Shown: one piece after another, positions 19,348 to 29,189 of the stretch
Layout: each line of letters starts with the position of its first letter
How positions within the stretch are numbered: position 1 is the stretch's first letter
Source of the DNA: Halomonas urmiana
GTDB taxonomy: Bacteria > Pseudomonadota > Gammaproteobacteria > Pseudomonadales > Halomonadaceae
Reading direction: 5' to 3'
Length of the DNA: 64,000 nucleotides
NCBI RefSeq assembly: GCF_005780185.1
Contig: NZ_VBUI01000020.1
Location: forward strand, 1 to 64,000
Notes under the pieces: generated by a model
Database searches by the model: none
Told to the model about the DNA's origin: nothing
Seen by the model: the letters and a program-made list of their open reading frames with translations, nothing else
Program-made: the position numbers and the translations under genes

Positions 19348-19953
19348 ATGTCAGACCCGCACGATACCGCCCGGCCCTGGCCCACCCGGCCGCACATCCT
19401 CGACCGGCGCAGCGTGGCGCGCAGTCGCCTGTTTCACGTGGAGGAGCTGGACCTGCGCTTCGCCAACGGTGCCGAGCGCACCTTCGAGCGGCTGGTCGCC
19501 GGCGGTCAGGGCGTCGGTGCCGTGATGATCGTGGCCATGCCGGACCCGGAGCACGTGCTGCTGATCCGCGAGTACGCTGCCGGCTTCGAGGACTACGTGC
19601 TGACGCTGCCCAAGGGGCTCGTCGACCCCGGCGAGGATCTCGTCACCGCGGCCAACCGTGAGCTGATGGAGGAGTGCGGCTTCGGCGCCCATCGCATCGA
19701 GCCGCTGATCGAGCTGTCGCTGGCGCCCAACTACATGCGCCACCGCATGCAGGTGCTGCTGGCCACCGGCCTCTACCCGAAGCGCCTGCCCGGCGACGAG
19801 CCGGAGCCGCTGATCGTCGAGACCCACGCCATCGACGAGCTCTCGGGGCTGCTGGCGCGAGAGGACTTCCACGAGGCGCGCGCCATTGCGGCGCTCTACA
19901 TCGCCAGGGACAAGCTGCGCAGCGAAGCCCCCGACGACACCGGACTCTGGTGA
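19348..19953 (+). CDS. nudE: ADP compounds hydrolase NudE
   Basis: A 201-residue Nudix enzyme. The Nudix box is GLVDPGEDLVTAANRELMEE followed by CGF, with LPKG just ahead, and SLAPNYMRHRM follows. These are typical of NudE, which hydrolyses ADP-ribose, NADH and related compounds. The divergent pairing with yrfG is also seen in E. coli, where nudE neighbours yrfG-hslR-hslO. Confidence 0.92.
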   Translation: MSDPHDTARPWPTRPHILDRRSVARSRLFHVEELDLRFANGAERTFERLVAGGQGVGAVMIVAMPDPEHVLLIREYAAGFEDYVLTLPKGLVDPGEDLVTAANRELMEECGFGAHRIEPLIELSLAPNYMRHRMQVLLATGLYPKRLPGDEPEPLIVETHAIDELSGLLAREDFHEARAIAALYIARDKLRSEAPDDTGLW

Positions 19954-20019
19954 GTCCGGCCGGCCCTTGGGCAAGACTGCCCGGCCGAGAGAACCGGGCG
20001 GTGGTTCCGGGATACTCCG

Positions 20020-21108
20020 CTAGCGGCTGTGCAACCGGCGCAGCTTGCTGCCGCCCTCCTTGAGTTTTACCCAGCGGCCCTGACGGTAGCTGTCCAGGCC
20101 GGCCTCGAGCAGGGTCATCACCTCCAGCGCCTCCTCGGCGGTCACCGGCGGCGGGGTGCCGCGCAGCAGGGTGCGGGCGATGCCGTCGTAGTAGGCCCGG
20201 TAATCGCCGGGCACGCTCTCGACCTCCTGATGGCCGAGCTCCACCTCGTCGCCCTCCCCCTCGTTCACGGTCAGGCGTCCCGGGGAGGGGTCGATCCCCC
20301 AGGCCGGCTGGGGGCTCTCGCCCTCCTTGAGCCAGGCCTCCTGGGGATCGAGGCCGTACTTGACGAAGCTTCCCCGGGTGCCGTTCACCCGCAGCCGCGG
20401 CGTGGGCTCGGCCACCAGGGTACTGGCCCGGAGGGTCACGCGCAGGCGGTCATACTCCAGCACCGCCAGGAAATCGTCATCGATCTCGGCGCCGTCACGC
20501 AGCGAGGCCAGCTCCAGCAGGAGCGCCCGCGGCATGCCGAACAGTGCCCTGGCCTGGTCCAGCAGGTGTGGCCCCAGGTCGTACCAGATACCGCTCCCGG
20601 GACGGTACTGCTCCCGCCAGCGATCCGGCACCACGGGCCGGAACCGGTCGAAGCGCGACTCCACCTCGACCACCCGCCCCAGGCGCTGCTCGTCGAGGAG
20701 TGTCTTCAGGGTCAGGAAATCACTGTCCCAGCGGCGATTGTGGAAGACGCTGAGCAACCGGTCCGCCTCGTCGGCCTGGACCTTGAGCTGGCGGGCCTCG
20801 GCCAGGGAGACCGCGAAAGGCTTGTCGAGCACCACGTGCTTGCCCTTGGCCAGGGCCGCCTTGGCCAGCGGGAAGTGGGTCTCGTTCGGCGTGGCGATCA
20901 CCACCAGGTCGATATCGCGATCGGCCATCAGCAATGATGCCTTGGCGTGGGCCGTCACCTCCGGATAGGCCGACTGCACCCTCTCCGTGTCGCTGGAGAC
21001 GATGGCGGAGAGTTCGAGTCCCGGGGCGGCCTGGATCAGCGGCGCGTGAAAGGTTCGGCCGGCCATGCCGAAGCCGATCAGGCCGACGTTGAGGGTCTGG
21101 GTCTTCAT
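20020..21108 (-). CDS. Gfo/Idh/MocA family NAD(P)-dependent oxidoreductase
   Basis: A 362-residue protein with an N-terminal Rossmann fold (VGLIGFGMAGRTFHAPLIQ, about 8-26) and the catalytic-site lysine in VVLDKPFAVS (about 92-101, the EKP-equivalent motif). A Gfo/Idh C-terminal domain follows. It is closest in pattern to YdgJ/YhhX-type oxidoreductases. These act on sugars or inositols but often have no assigned substrate. No sugar operon adjoins it: ilvD is upstream on the same strand and nudE is convergent. Confidence 0.88.
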   Translation of the reverse strand: MKTQTLNVGLIGFGMAGRTFHAPLIQAAPGLELSAIVSSDTERVQSAYPEVTAHAKASLLMADRDIDLVVIATPNETHFPLAKAALAKGKHVVLDKPFAVSLAEARQLKVQADEADRLLSVFHNRRWDSDFLTLKTLLDEQRLGRVVEVESRFDRFRPVVPDRWREQYRPGSGIWYDLGPHLLDQARALFGMPRALLLELASLRDGAEIDDDFLAVLEYDRLRVTLRASTLVAEPTPRLRVNGTRGSFVKYGLDPQEAWLKEGESPQPAWGIDPSPGRLTVNEGEGDEVELGHQEVESVPGDYRAYYDGIARTLLRGTPPPVTAEEALEVMTLLEAGLDSYRQGRWVKLKEGGSKLRRLHSR

Positions 21109-21175
21109 CTAGGCGGCTTCCCTGCTGAAGCGAGTCGAATCATCCGCCCCGGTGCCCCGGGGCGGCCGTCGTGCA

Positions 21176-23020
21176 TCAATCGAGCTTGGCCAGATCGCGC
21201 ACCGCGCCCTTGTCGGCGGAGGTGGCGAGCAGCGCATAGGCCTTGAGGGCGGCCGAGACCTTGCGATCGCGCTGGAGGCTCGGCTTCCAGGCGTCGCGGC
21301 CGCGGGCCTCCTGGGCCTCGCGACGCCACCCGAGCGCCTCGTCGGAGAGCAGCACGTCGATGGTGCGATTGGGGATGTCGATGCGGATGCGATCGCCGCT
21401 CTCGACCAGGCCGATGGCGCCGCCCGCGGCCGCCTCCGGCGAGACGTGACCGATGGAGAGCCCCGAGGTGCCGCCGGAGAAGCGCCCGTCGGTGAGCAGC
21501 GCGCACGCCTTGCCGAGCCCCTTGGACTTGAGATAGCTGGTCGGGTAGAGCATCTCCTGCATGCCCGGCCCGCCCTTGGGGCCCTCGTAGCGGATCACCA
21601 CCACGTCGCCCTCGCTGACCTTGTCGGCGAGGATGTCCGCCACCGCCTGGTCCTGGGACTCCACCACGTGGGCGCGACCCTCGAAGACCAGGATGGCGTC
21701 GTCGACGCCGGCGGTCTTCACCACGCAGCCGTCGATGGCGATGTTGCCCTTGAGCACCGCCAGGCCACCCTGCAGGGAGAAGGCATGTTCCAGATCGCGG
21801 ATGCAGCCGGTGGCGCGATCGCCATCGAGGCTCGGCCAACGCGCGCTCTGGGAGAAGGCGGTCTGGGTCGGAATGCCGCCGGGGCCGGCGCGGAAGAACT
21901 CCACCACCTCGGGACTCGGCGAGCGCATGATGTCCCACTCCTCAAGCGCCGCCGCCAGGCTGTCACCATAGACGGTGGGCACCCGGGTATCGAGCACGCC
22001 GGCGCGGTCCAGCTCACCGAGGATCGCCATGATGCCCCCGGCCCGATGGACGTCCTCGATATGGTATTTCTGGGTGTTGGGCGCCACCTTGCACAGCTGG
22101 GGCACCTCGCGGGACAGGCGATCGATGTCGGTCATGTCGAAATCGATCTCCGCCTCCTGGGCCGCGGCCAGCAGGTGCAGGATGGTGTTGGTGGAGCCGC
22201 CCATGGCGATATCGAGGGTCATGGCGTTCTTGAACGCCGCCTTGGCGCCGATGGCCCGCGGCAGCAGGTGCGCCTCGTCGCCCTCGTAGTAGCGCTTGGC
22301 CAGCTCGACGATGCGCTGCCCGGCGGTCTCGAACAGCCGGCGACGGTCGCCGTGGGTGGCCAGCAGGGTGCCGTTGCCGGGCAGCGCCAGGCCCAGCGCC
22401 TCGGTGAGGCAGTTCATGGAGTTGGCGGTGAACATGCCCGAACAGCTGCCGCAGGTCGGGCAGGCGCTGCGCTCGACCTCGTTGAGGGTCGCCTCATCCA
22501 CGCTGTCGTCGGCGGCCATGACCATGGCATCGACCAGGTCGAGGCCGTGGTCCAGCAGCTTGGTCTTGCCCGCCTCCATGGGCCCGCCGGAGACGAAGAT
22601 CACCGGCACGTTGAGGCGCATCGCGGCCATCAGCATCCCCGGGGTGATCTTGTCGCAGTTGGAGATGCACACCAGGGCGTCGGCGCAGTGGGCATTGACC
22701 ATGTACTCGACGCTGTCGGCGATCAGATCGCGGCTCGGCAGCGAGTAGAGCATGCCATCGTGGCCCATGGCGATACCGTCGTCCACGGCGATGGTGTTGA
22801 ACTCCTTGGCCACCCCGCCGGCCTTCTCGATCTCGCGGGCCACCAGCTGCCCCATGTCCTTCAGGTGCACGTGACCCGGCACGAACTGGGTGAAGGAGTT
22901 GGCCACGGCGATGATCGGCTTGTGGAAGTCCTCGTCCTTCATGCCGGTGGCGCGCCACAGGGCGCGAGCGCCGGCCATGTTGCGACCGGCGGTGGTGGTG
23001 CGGGAACGATACTCGGGCAT
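21176..23020 (-). CDS. ilvD: Dihydroxy-acid dehydratase
   Basis: IlvD dehydrates 2,3-dihydroxy-isovalerate and -3-methylvalerate in valine, leucine and isoleucine synthesis using an iron-sulfur cluster. The 614-residue product has cluster cysteines in [11 protein letters not shown] and [15 protein letters not shown]. The conserved [13 protein letters not shown]-type region and C-terminal [21 protein letters not shown] are also present. Length matches the E. coli enzyme (616). It is monocistronic by spacing or cotranscribed with the downstream oxidoreductase. Confidence 0.97.
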   Translation of the reverse strand: MPEYRSRTTTAGRNMAGARALWRATGMKDEDFHKPIIAVANSFTQFVPGHVHLKDMGQLVAREIEKAGGVAKEFNTIAVDDGIAMGHDGMLYSLPSRDLIADSVEYMVNAHCADALVCISNCDKITPGMLMAAMRLNVPVIFVSGGPMEAGKTKLLDHGLDLVDAMVMAADDSVDEATLNEVERSACPTCGSCSGMFTANSMNCLTEALGLALPGNGTLLATHGDRRRLFETAGQRIVELAKRYYEGDEAHLLPRAIGAKAAFKNAMTLDIAMGGSTNTILHLLAAAQEAEIDFDMTDIDRLSREVPQLCKVAPNTQKYHIEDVHRAGGIMAILGELDRAGVLDTRVPTVYGDSLAAALEEWDIMRSPSPEVVEFFRAGPGGIPTQTAFSQSARWPSLDGDRATGCIRDLEHAFSLQGGLAVLKGNIAIDGCVVKTAGVDDAILVFEGRAHVVESQDQAVADILADKVSEGDVVVIRYEGPKGGPGMQEMLYPTSYLKSKGLGKACALLTDGRFSGGTSGLSIGHVSPEAAAGGAIGLVESGDRIRIDIPNRTIDVLLSDEALGWRREAQEARGRDAWKPSLQRDRKVSAALKAYALLATSADKGAVRDLAKLD

Positions 23021-23118
23021 GCTGTCCTCTTCTCTTCTTCTCAGCGGCCGCCTGTGCCGGCGGCTCGGTGTCCAGGTCAGCCGCCGATTCTGGCACGCGG
23101 CCGGCCGTCAGGCCAGCC

Positions 23119-23772
23119 TCAGCCTGCGTCACAGGAGTCGACCAGCAGCTGCCCGGACTCGAGCCGGGCGCGCCGGTCGGCCAGCGCCTCGATGTCGTCG
23201 CGGTCGTGGCTGACCAGCAGCACCGCGGCGCCCGCGGCCTTCTGGCGGCGTACCAGGTCCCAGAGCCCCGCGCGGGTCGCCTCGTCGAGCCCCGAGAAGG
23301 GTTCATCGAGCAGCAGGATTCGCGAGCCGCGCAGCAGCGCCACGCGCTGGCGCTGGCCGCCGGAGAGTTCGGCGGGCAGGCGGTCGTGGAGCCCCGCGAG
23401 CCCCACCTCGGCCAACCCCTCGCGAACCCGGGCCTGCTGTGCCGGGGTGAGGCGCATGTCCGGCGCGAGCCCCAGCCCCACGTTGAGCCACACCGGCAGC
23501 TGATCGAAGAGGTTGTGCTCCTGGAAGACGGTGGTGATGCCGCGTTCCCACGGCGGTTGCATCAGCAGGTCCCGGCCCTGCCAGGCGAGGCTGCCGCTGG
23601 CCGGCTCGAGAAAGCCCGCCAGCAGCCCGAGCAGGGTGCTCTTGCCGGTCCCCGACGGCCCCGCCACCGACAGGCACTCGCCGGGCGCGAGCCGGAAGCT
23701 GAAGCAGAAATCCGGCGTCTCGCCGGGCTCACAGCGGTCGTAGTGGAAGATCAGGTCACGGCACTCGAGCAT
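23119..23772 (-). CDS. thiQ: Thiamine ABC transporter ATP-binding protein
   Basis: A 217-residue ABC ATPase with Walker A GPSGTGKST (about 39-47), Q-loop VFQEHNLFDQLP, signature LSGGQRQRVAL and Walker B RILLLDEPFSGLD, plus switch His in VSHDRDD. Size and Q-loop context match ThiQ, which energizes uptake of thiamine and thiamine phosphates. It overlaps the end of thiP by 17 bp. Confidence 0.92.
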   Translation of the reverse strand: MLECRDLIFHYDRCEPGETPDFCFSFRLAPGECLSVAGPSGTGKSTLLGLLAGFLEPASGSLAWQGRDLLMQPPWERGITTVFQEHNLFDQLPVWLNVGLGLAPDMRLTPAQQARVREGLAEVGLAGLHDRLPAELSGGQRQRVALLRGSRILLLDEPFSGLDEATRAGLWDLVRRQKAAGAAVLLVSHDRDDIEALADRRARLESGQLLVDSCDAG

Positions 23773-25471
23773 GACGCTCCTCGCGGGCGAAACGGTTCCA
23801 CGGGTAGCGGGGCGGGCGTCGGGTCAAGAGTCCCAGCAGCGCGAACACCAGCACCACCAGCGCCAGCAGCAACAGCGCCGTGGCGGCGGCGCCCTGCCAG
23901 CGGTAGCCGCCGAGCTGCTGGAAGAGCAGCATCGGCAGGGTCGGCGCCGAGGGGCTGCCGAACAGCGCGATCACACTGAAGTCGCCCAGCGACAGGGTCA
24001 TGGCATAGGCCAGCGCCAGGGCCAGGGGACGCCGCAGCCGCGGCCAGACCAGCCAGCGCAGCCGCACGCGCCCGCGGATGCCGAACTGGTCGGCCAGGCG
24101 CACCTCGGGGGCCGAGAGCCCGGGCAGCGCCCCGCGGATCACCTGCATGGCGAAGGGCAGCGCCATGAAGGCGTTGACCAGCACCACCAGGCCATAGCCC
24201 TGCCAGCCGCTACCGAGCGTCGGGCGCAGCAGCAGGAAGAGCCCGGTGCCGAGCACCAGGGCGGGGATCACCAGGATCAGCTGGCCGCCGCCCTCCATCA
24301 GCAGCGCCCCCGCAGAGTGCCGCCGGACCTTGAGCCAACGGCTGCCGACGAGCAGCGACAGGGCAAGGGACAGTGCCCCGGCCGCCGCGCCGAGGGCCAT
24401 CACCAGGCTGCGCGCCGCCGCGGCCCACAGGCTCGCCTGGCGGGGCAGCTCCGGCAGCCCGGCCAGGCCCGCCAGCACCACGGCGGCGAGCGGCGGCAGC
24501 AGCAGCGCCGCCAGTGCGGTGAGCCAGACGGCATCGGTGAGTCGCGAGACCCCCAGGGCGTCGCGGCGGCGCCAGCGCCCGCCGCTCGGCAGCGCGACGC
24601 TGCCCACCACCAGCGAGGGCGCCCCGCCCCAGGAGAGGGCGAGCAGCCACAGCGACAGGCAGATGGCCAGCTGGGTCAGCGCCAGAAGTGCCGCCAGCGC
24701 CAGGTCGTGATCGAACTTCAGCGCCTGATAGAGCGCCACCTCCAGGGTCGAGGAGCGCGGGCCGCCGCCCAGCGTCATGACGATGGCGAAGCTGGTGAAG
24801 CAGAGCGTGAACACCAGCGCCGCGAGCCTCGGCAGCAGCGGCGCGAGGCGCGGCCACTCCAGGGTGCGCCAGAGCGTCGCCCGGGTCAGGCCCAGCTGGG
24901 AGGCGAGCCGCCAGTGCGCCGCGGGCGCCGTCTCCAGCGCCTGCAGCATCAGCCGGGCCGCCAGCGGCAGGTTGTAGAAGACGTGGGCCAGCACGATGCC
25001 CGAGAGGCCGTAGAGGTAGCCCGACTCCGAGCCGACGAGCCCCTCCCAGAGCGGCGCCGCCCAGCCGCGCCGACCGTGCACGGCCACCAGACCGAACAGG
25101 CCGATCAGCGTGGGTAGCACTAGCGAGAGCTCCATGGCCCGCAGCAGCAGGCCGCGCCCCGGGAAGCGTGGGCGCCGCGCCAGGGCCAGCGCCACCGGCA
25201 CGGCGAGTCCCACCGCCAGCAGCGTCGAGAGGGTCGCCTGCCAGAGGGTGAAGCGCAGCACGGCGGCGAGCCACGGCTCCTGCCACAGGGCCGCCGGATG
25301 CACCCCCCGGGCCTGCCACAGCAGCGCGCCGAGGCTGCCGAGCCCCAGGCCCGCCACCGCCGCGAGGGCGGCGAGGCCGAGCCCCGGCGCCCAGCGCGAG
25401 CGACTGGCCCAGCGCAGGGAGGAGGTCGCCCCGCTCAACGAACGCTGGCGTTGAGCCACTCGCGGATCCAC
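23756..25471 (-). CDS. thiP: Thiamine ABC transporter permease
   Basis: A fused-type permease of up to 571 residues with two six-helix halves, each carrying an EAA-type cytoplasmic loop (around 200-225 and 480-500). This is the architecture of ThiP. The start is uncertain. The longest frame begins with GTG at 25471, inside the thiB 3' end. A TTG at 25438 would overlap the ancestral thiB stop as TTGA, a typical coupling arrangement. If coupling matters, premature termination in thiB (stop at 25657) could reduce thiP translation. Confidence 0.9.
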   Translation of the reverse strand: MDPRVAQRQRSLSGATSSLRWASRSRWAPGLGLAALAAVAGLGLGSLGALLWQARGVHPAALWQEPWLAAVLRFTLWQATLSTLLAVGLAVPVALALARRPRFPGRGLLLRAMELSLVLPTLIGLFGLVAVHGRRGWAAPLWEGLVGSESGYLYGLSGIVLAHVFYNLPLAARLMLQALETAPAAHWRLASQLGLTRATLWRTLEWPRLAPLLPRLAALVFTLCFTSFAIVMTLGGGPRSSTLEVALYQALKFDHDLALAALLALTQLAICLSLWLLALSWGGAPSLVVGSVALPSGGRWRRRDALGVSRLTDAVWLTALAALLLPPLAAVVLAGLAGLPELPRQASLWAAAARSLVMALGAAAGALSLALSLLVGSRWLKVRRHSAGALLMEGGGQLILVIPALVLGTGLFLLLRPTLGSGWQGYGLVVLVNAFMALPFAMQVIRGALPGLSAPEVRLADQFGIRGRVRLRWLVWPRLRRPLALALAYAMTLSLGDFSVIALFGSPSAPTLPMLLFQQLGGYRWQGAAATALLLLALVVLVFALLGLLTRRPPRYPWNRFAREERHARVP

Positions 25472-26442
25472 TCACGGCGGTGCGCACGCACCTCCTCGGG
25501 GGAGAACGTCAGGCTCTCGGGGGTGATCAGCCGGTCGAAGACCTTGGGTAACTCGTCGCCCAGGTCGATGGCCGGGTTCATGACGTTGCCCAGCGGAATG
25601 TGGCGCTGGAACTCCGGCGTCAGGATGAAGGCCAGGAAGTCCCGGGCCAGCTCGGGCTACTCGGTGGTGCGCAGCATCGCGGCGGTCTCCACCTGCAGAT
25701 AGTGGCCCTCCTCGAACTCGGCGGCCTGGTAACGGTCGGTCTCCTCCACCGCCATGTGATAGGCCGGCGAGGTGGCATACGACAGCACCATGGGCGCCTC
25801 GCCGTTCATGAACAGCGAGAAGTAGGCCTGGCTCCAGCCGTTGGTGACGGCGAGCACCCGCTCGTTGAGCCGCGCCCAGATGTCGGGCGCCCGATCGCCG
25901 TAGAGCTTCTTGATCCACAGCATCAACCCCTGGCCGGTAACGCTGGTGCGCGGATCCTGGAGGATCACCTTGACCGCCTCGGGCGCCTCGAGCAGCTCGG
26001 CGAAACTGCCGGGCGGCTCCGCGATCTGCTCGGTGTCGTAGACGAAGGCGAAGTGGCCCCAGTCGTAGGGCAGGAAGGTCTCGTCCTCCCAGTCGATGGG
26101 CAGGTCGAGGGCGCCGGTGTCGGCGCCGTGGGGGGCCAGCAGGTCGAGCGCCCGCGCCTCGGCCATCAAGTTCATGTCCAGGCCCAGCACCAGGTCCGCC
26201 CGGGTGCCCTCCCCCTCCAGGCGCATGCGCTGGAGGATGTCGACGCCGCCGGGCAGGGCCACGAACTCCAGGTCGCAGTCGCCGCAGCGCGCCTCGAAGG
26301 CCTCCTCGATGCCGGGGCCGGGGCCCCATTCGGAGACGAAGGAGTCGTAGGTGTAGACGGTCAGGGTCTCGTCGGCCTGGAGCGAGCCGGCGGCCAGCAG
26401 CGCCGCGAACGACGCGCCGGCGGCATGGAGCTTGGAGGGCAT
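25435..26442 (-). pseudogene. thiB: Thiamine-binding periplasmic protein with in-frame amber codon
   Basis: Codons from 26442 encode a signal peptide and a ThiB-type binding protein (ADETLTVYTYDSFVSEWGPG). After 261 codons the frame meets TAG at 25657-25659. The same frame then continues for about 74 more codons with clear ThiB C-terminal sequence (PELARDFLAFILTPEFQ ... IPLGNVMNPAIDL ... EWIREWLNASVR) to TGA at 25435-25437. E. coli ThiB, as I recall it, reads Q-P-E-L at this point, so the stop most simply arose by CAG to TAG. The truncated product (261 residues) would lack its last helices. AAGGA precedes the ATG. A sequencing error or amber suppression are alternatives. Confidence 0.88.
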
Positions 26443-26490
26443 GGGCGTTCCTTGTTGTTCGCACACTTGTTCGCGCATCTTGTTCACAAG

Positions 26491-26528
26491 ACAAAACGAT
26501 GCACCCGCCATTATGCCATGGCGGGTGC
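26491..26528 (-). terminator. Intrinsic terminator between lon and thiB
   Basis: An 11-bp perfect stem (GCACCCGCCAT at 26501-26511 with ATGGCGGGTGC at 26518-26528, 6-nt loop). On the minus strand it is followed by ATCGTTTTGTCTTG. It lies only about 50 bp before the thiB start, so it either ends lon transcription or acts as an attenuator in the thiB leader. Confidence 0.8.
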
Positions 26529-26640
26529 GCGCGGGAGGAAGGAAGCGATAGCATCGGGCGGGTTCGGGCTTATCCGGCGACAGGCCTCCGGCCCTCTCGC
26601 CAAGAGGGTCACCCCATAGGCGAGGCCTGGCGGGGGACTT

Positions 26641-26675
26641 CCTCGGCGCTCGGCGCTCGGCGCTCGACGCTTGTA
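26641..26675. repeat. Short CGGCGCT heptamer array downstream of lon
   Basis: Three CGGCGCT units plus the degenerate units CGACGCT and TGTAGCT lie a few bases after the lon stop codon (26680). The 7-bp period and position at a gene 3' end match the AAGCYNN arrays elsewhere in the window, although the unit sequence has drifted. Confidence 0.75.
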
Positions 26676-26679
26676 GCTC

Positions 26680-29112
26680 CTAGCCGAAGACCACCCGGGC
26701 CACGTCGCGATAGCGGCCGGCGAAGTGCACCGTCAGCCCCTCCTTGAGGTAGTCGGGCAGCTCGTCGTAGTCGCGGCGATTGGCCTCGGGCAGGATCAGC
26801 TCGACGATGTCGCTGCGCCGGGCGGCGATCACCTTCTCGCGGATGCCGCCCACCGGCAGCACCTGGCCGGTCAGGGTCAGCTCGCCGGTCATCGCCAACG
26901 GCCGGTCGAGGGCGTGATGCCGGGCCAGCGAGAGCAACGCCGTGGCGATGGTCACCCCGGCCGAGGGGCCATCCTTGGGCGTGGCCCCCTCTGGCACGTG
27001 CAGGTGCACGAAGGCCGAGTCGAAGAAGTCTGGATCGGCGCCGTAGTCGCCGAGGTGGCCGAGCACGTAGCTGTAGGCGATGTTGGCCGACTCCTTCATG
27101 ACGTCGCCGAGCTGGCCGGTGAGCTTGAAGCCGCGATCCAGGGCGTGCACCTTGCCGGCCTCCACGGAGAGCGTGGCGCCGCCCATCGAGGTCCAGGCGA
27201 GCCCGGTGACCACGCCCTCGCCCTTCATCACCTTCTCCTTGCGGAAGATCGGCGGGCCGAGGTAGGTCTCGAGGTTGTTGACCGAGACCCGCACCGAGTG
27301 CTGCTCGTCCTCGAGGAGCTTGACCGCCGCCTTGCGTACGATGCGGTGCAGCTGCTTCTCGAGCTGGCGCACCCCGGCCTCCCGGGCGTAGCCCTCGATC
27401 ACCTGGCGCAGCGCCGCGTCGGTGAGGTTGATGCGCTTCTTGGGAATGCGGTCGCGCTTGAGCAGCTTGGGCCACAGGAAGTGCTTGGCGATGGCCACCT
27501 TCTCCTCGGCGATGTAGCCCGAGAGGCGGATCTGCTCCATGCGGTCGAGCAGCGCCGGGGAAATCGAGTCCAGAGTGTTGGCGGTGCAGACGAAGAGCAC
27601 CTTGGAGAGGTCCAGGCGCACGTCGAGGTAGTGGTCGAGGAAGTCGACGTTCTGCTCCGGGTCGAGCACCTCGAGCAGCGCCGAAGCCGGGTCGCCCTGG
27701 AAGGACTGCCCCATCTTGTCGATCTCGTCGAGCATGATCACCGGGTTCTCGACCTCGACCTCCTTGAGGGCCTGGACCAGCTTGCCGGGCATGGCACCGA
27801 TGTAGGTGCGCCGATGGCCCTTGATCTCGGCCTCGTCGCGCATGCCGCCCACCGAGAAGCGGTAGAACTCGCGGCCCAGCGCGTCGGCGATGGAGCGCCC
27901 CACCGAGGTCTTGCCGACGCCCGGCGGGCCGACCAGCAGCAGGATCGAGCCGCCCACGTCGCCCTTGAAGGTGCCCTCGGCGAGGAACTCGACGATGCGC
28001 TCCTTGACGTCGTTCAGGCCGTCGTGGTCGCGGTCGAGCACCGTGCGGGCGTGGGCCAGGTCGAGCTGGTCCTGGCTGTGCACGCCCCAGGGCATGGCGG
28101 TGAGCCAGTCGAGATAGTTGCGGGTGGTGCCGTACTCCGGCGAGCCGGTCTCCAGCACCGAGAGCTTGTCGAGCTCGTCGTCGATGCGCTCCATGACCCG
28201 CTCGGGGACCACGCGACCCTCGAGACGCGCCCGGAAGGTGTCGACGTCGTTCTCGCGATCGTCCTTGGAGATGCCCAGCTCACGCTGGATCACCTTGAGC
28301 TGCTCGCGCAGGAAGAACTCCCGCTGGCGCTCCTGCATCTGGGCGTTGACCTGCTCGCTGATCTCGCTTTGCAGCTGGGCAACGTCGATCTCCTTGCGCA
28401 GCAGCGGCAACACCTTCTGCATGCGATCCATCACCGGCAGGGTCGCCAGCACGTCCTGCAGCTCCGGCCCCTTGGCCGAGGTGATGGCCGCGGCGAAGTC
28501 GGTCAGCGGCCCCGGCTCATGGGGGCTGAAGCGATTGAGGTAGTGCTTGAGCTCCTCGCCGTAGAGCGGGTTGATCGGCAGCAACTCCTTGATGCCGTTG
28601 ATCAGCGCCATGGCATAGGCGCGGGTCTCGTCCTCCTCGGCATCCACCGGCTCGCGGGGATAGCTCACCTCGACCAGGTAGGGCGGCTCCTTGGAGAGCC
28701 AGCGCTGGATGCGAAAGCGGCGCACGCCCTGGGCGATGAACTGGATCTGCTGATCCTCGCCCTGCAGCTTGTGGACTCGCACCGCGGTGCCGAACTCGGG
28801 GAAGTCCTCGCCGCCTAGCTCCTCGACGCCGGTCTCGCCGACGAAGGCCAGGCCGACGGTGCGATGCGGGGTATCGCCGACCCGGCGGATGGTCTCCTCC
28901 CAGCGCTCGCGGTTGATCACCAGCGGCTGGACCTGGGCGGGGAAGAAGGGCCGGTTGTGGATCGGCAGCAAGTAGATGCGCTCGGGCAGGGAGTCGCTGG
29001 CGGGTACCACCGCGTGGTGGCCCTCGGCGCCGGGCATCTCATCGTCGAAGGCGTCGTCGTCGTTGGCATGGATCCAGTCCAGGCCATCCTGCATCTCGTG
29101 ATCGTCGCTCAT
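26680..29112 (-). CDS. lon: ATP-dependent protease La
   Basis: An 810-residue LonA protease. It has an N-terminal substrate-recognition domain ([19 protein letters not shown] at about 46-64, after an acidic lead), an AAA+ module with Walker [13 protein letters not shown] and Walker [12 protein letters not shown], and a C-terminal protease domain with the catalytic Ser in KDGPSAGVT and the later Lys. It degrades misfolded and regulatory proteins. The acidic, Asp/Glu-rich first 35 residues are longer than in E. coli Lon. This could be a second Lon paralogue, as some gammaproteobacteria have two. Confidence 0.95.
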   Translation of the reverse strand: MSDDHEMQDGLDWIHANDDDAFDDEMPGAEGHHAVVPASDSLPERIYLLPIHNRPFFPAQVQPLVINRERWEETIRRVGDTPHRTVGLAFVGETGVEELGGEDFPEFGTAVRVHKLQGEDQQIQFIAQGVRRFRIQRWLSKEPPYLVEVSYPREPVDAEEDETRAYAMALINGIKELLPINPLYGEELKHYLNRFSPHEPGPLTDFAAAITSAKGPELQDVLATLPVMDRMQKVLPLLRKEIDVAQLQSEISEQVNAQMQERQREFFLREQLKVIQRELGISKDDRENDVDTFRARLEGRVVPERVMERIDDELDKLSVLETGSPEYGTTRNYLDWLTAMPWGVHSQDQLDLAHARTVLDRDHDGLNDVKERIVEFLAEGTFKGDVGGSILLLVGPPGVGKTSVGRSIADALGREFYRFSVGGMRDEAEIKGHRRTYIGAMPGKLVQALKEVEVENPVIMLDEIDKMGQSFQGDPASALLEVLDPEQNVDFLDHYLDVRLDLSKVLFVCTANTLDSISPALLDRMEQIRLSGYIAEEKVAIAKHFLWPKLLKRDRIPKKRINLTDAALRQVIEGYAREAGVRQLEKQLHRIVRKAAVKLLEDEQHSVRVSVNNLETYLGPPIFRKEKVMKGEGVVTGLAWTSMGGATLSVEAGKVHALDRGFKLTGQLGDVMKESANIAYSYVLGHLGDYGADPDFFDSAFVHLHVPEGATPKDGPSAGVTIATALLSLARHHALDRPLAMTGELTLTGQVLPVGGIREKVIAARRSDIVELILPEANRRDYDELPDYLKEGLTVHFAGRYRDVARVVFG

Positions 29113-29189
29113 GCGGTCCTCGTCCTGAATCGTCGGGAGGGTTCCCGGGGCTGCCTTGAGGAATGCGGGCAGCGTGGCCCGACTTCAAG

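Noticed and set aside
25472-26554. Frameshift explanation for the short thiB product
   Set aside because: The other frame over this region is an Arg/Gly/Pro-rich shadow. The ThiB C-terminus continues in the original frame directly after the TAG, so a single nonsense codon explains it.
26443-26679. TPP riboswitch upstream of thiBPQ
   Set aside because: No CTGAGA-type P2/P3 core and no ACCTGATC-type downstream block could be seen on the minus strand. A covariance search would be decisive.
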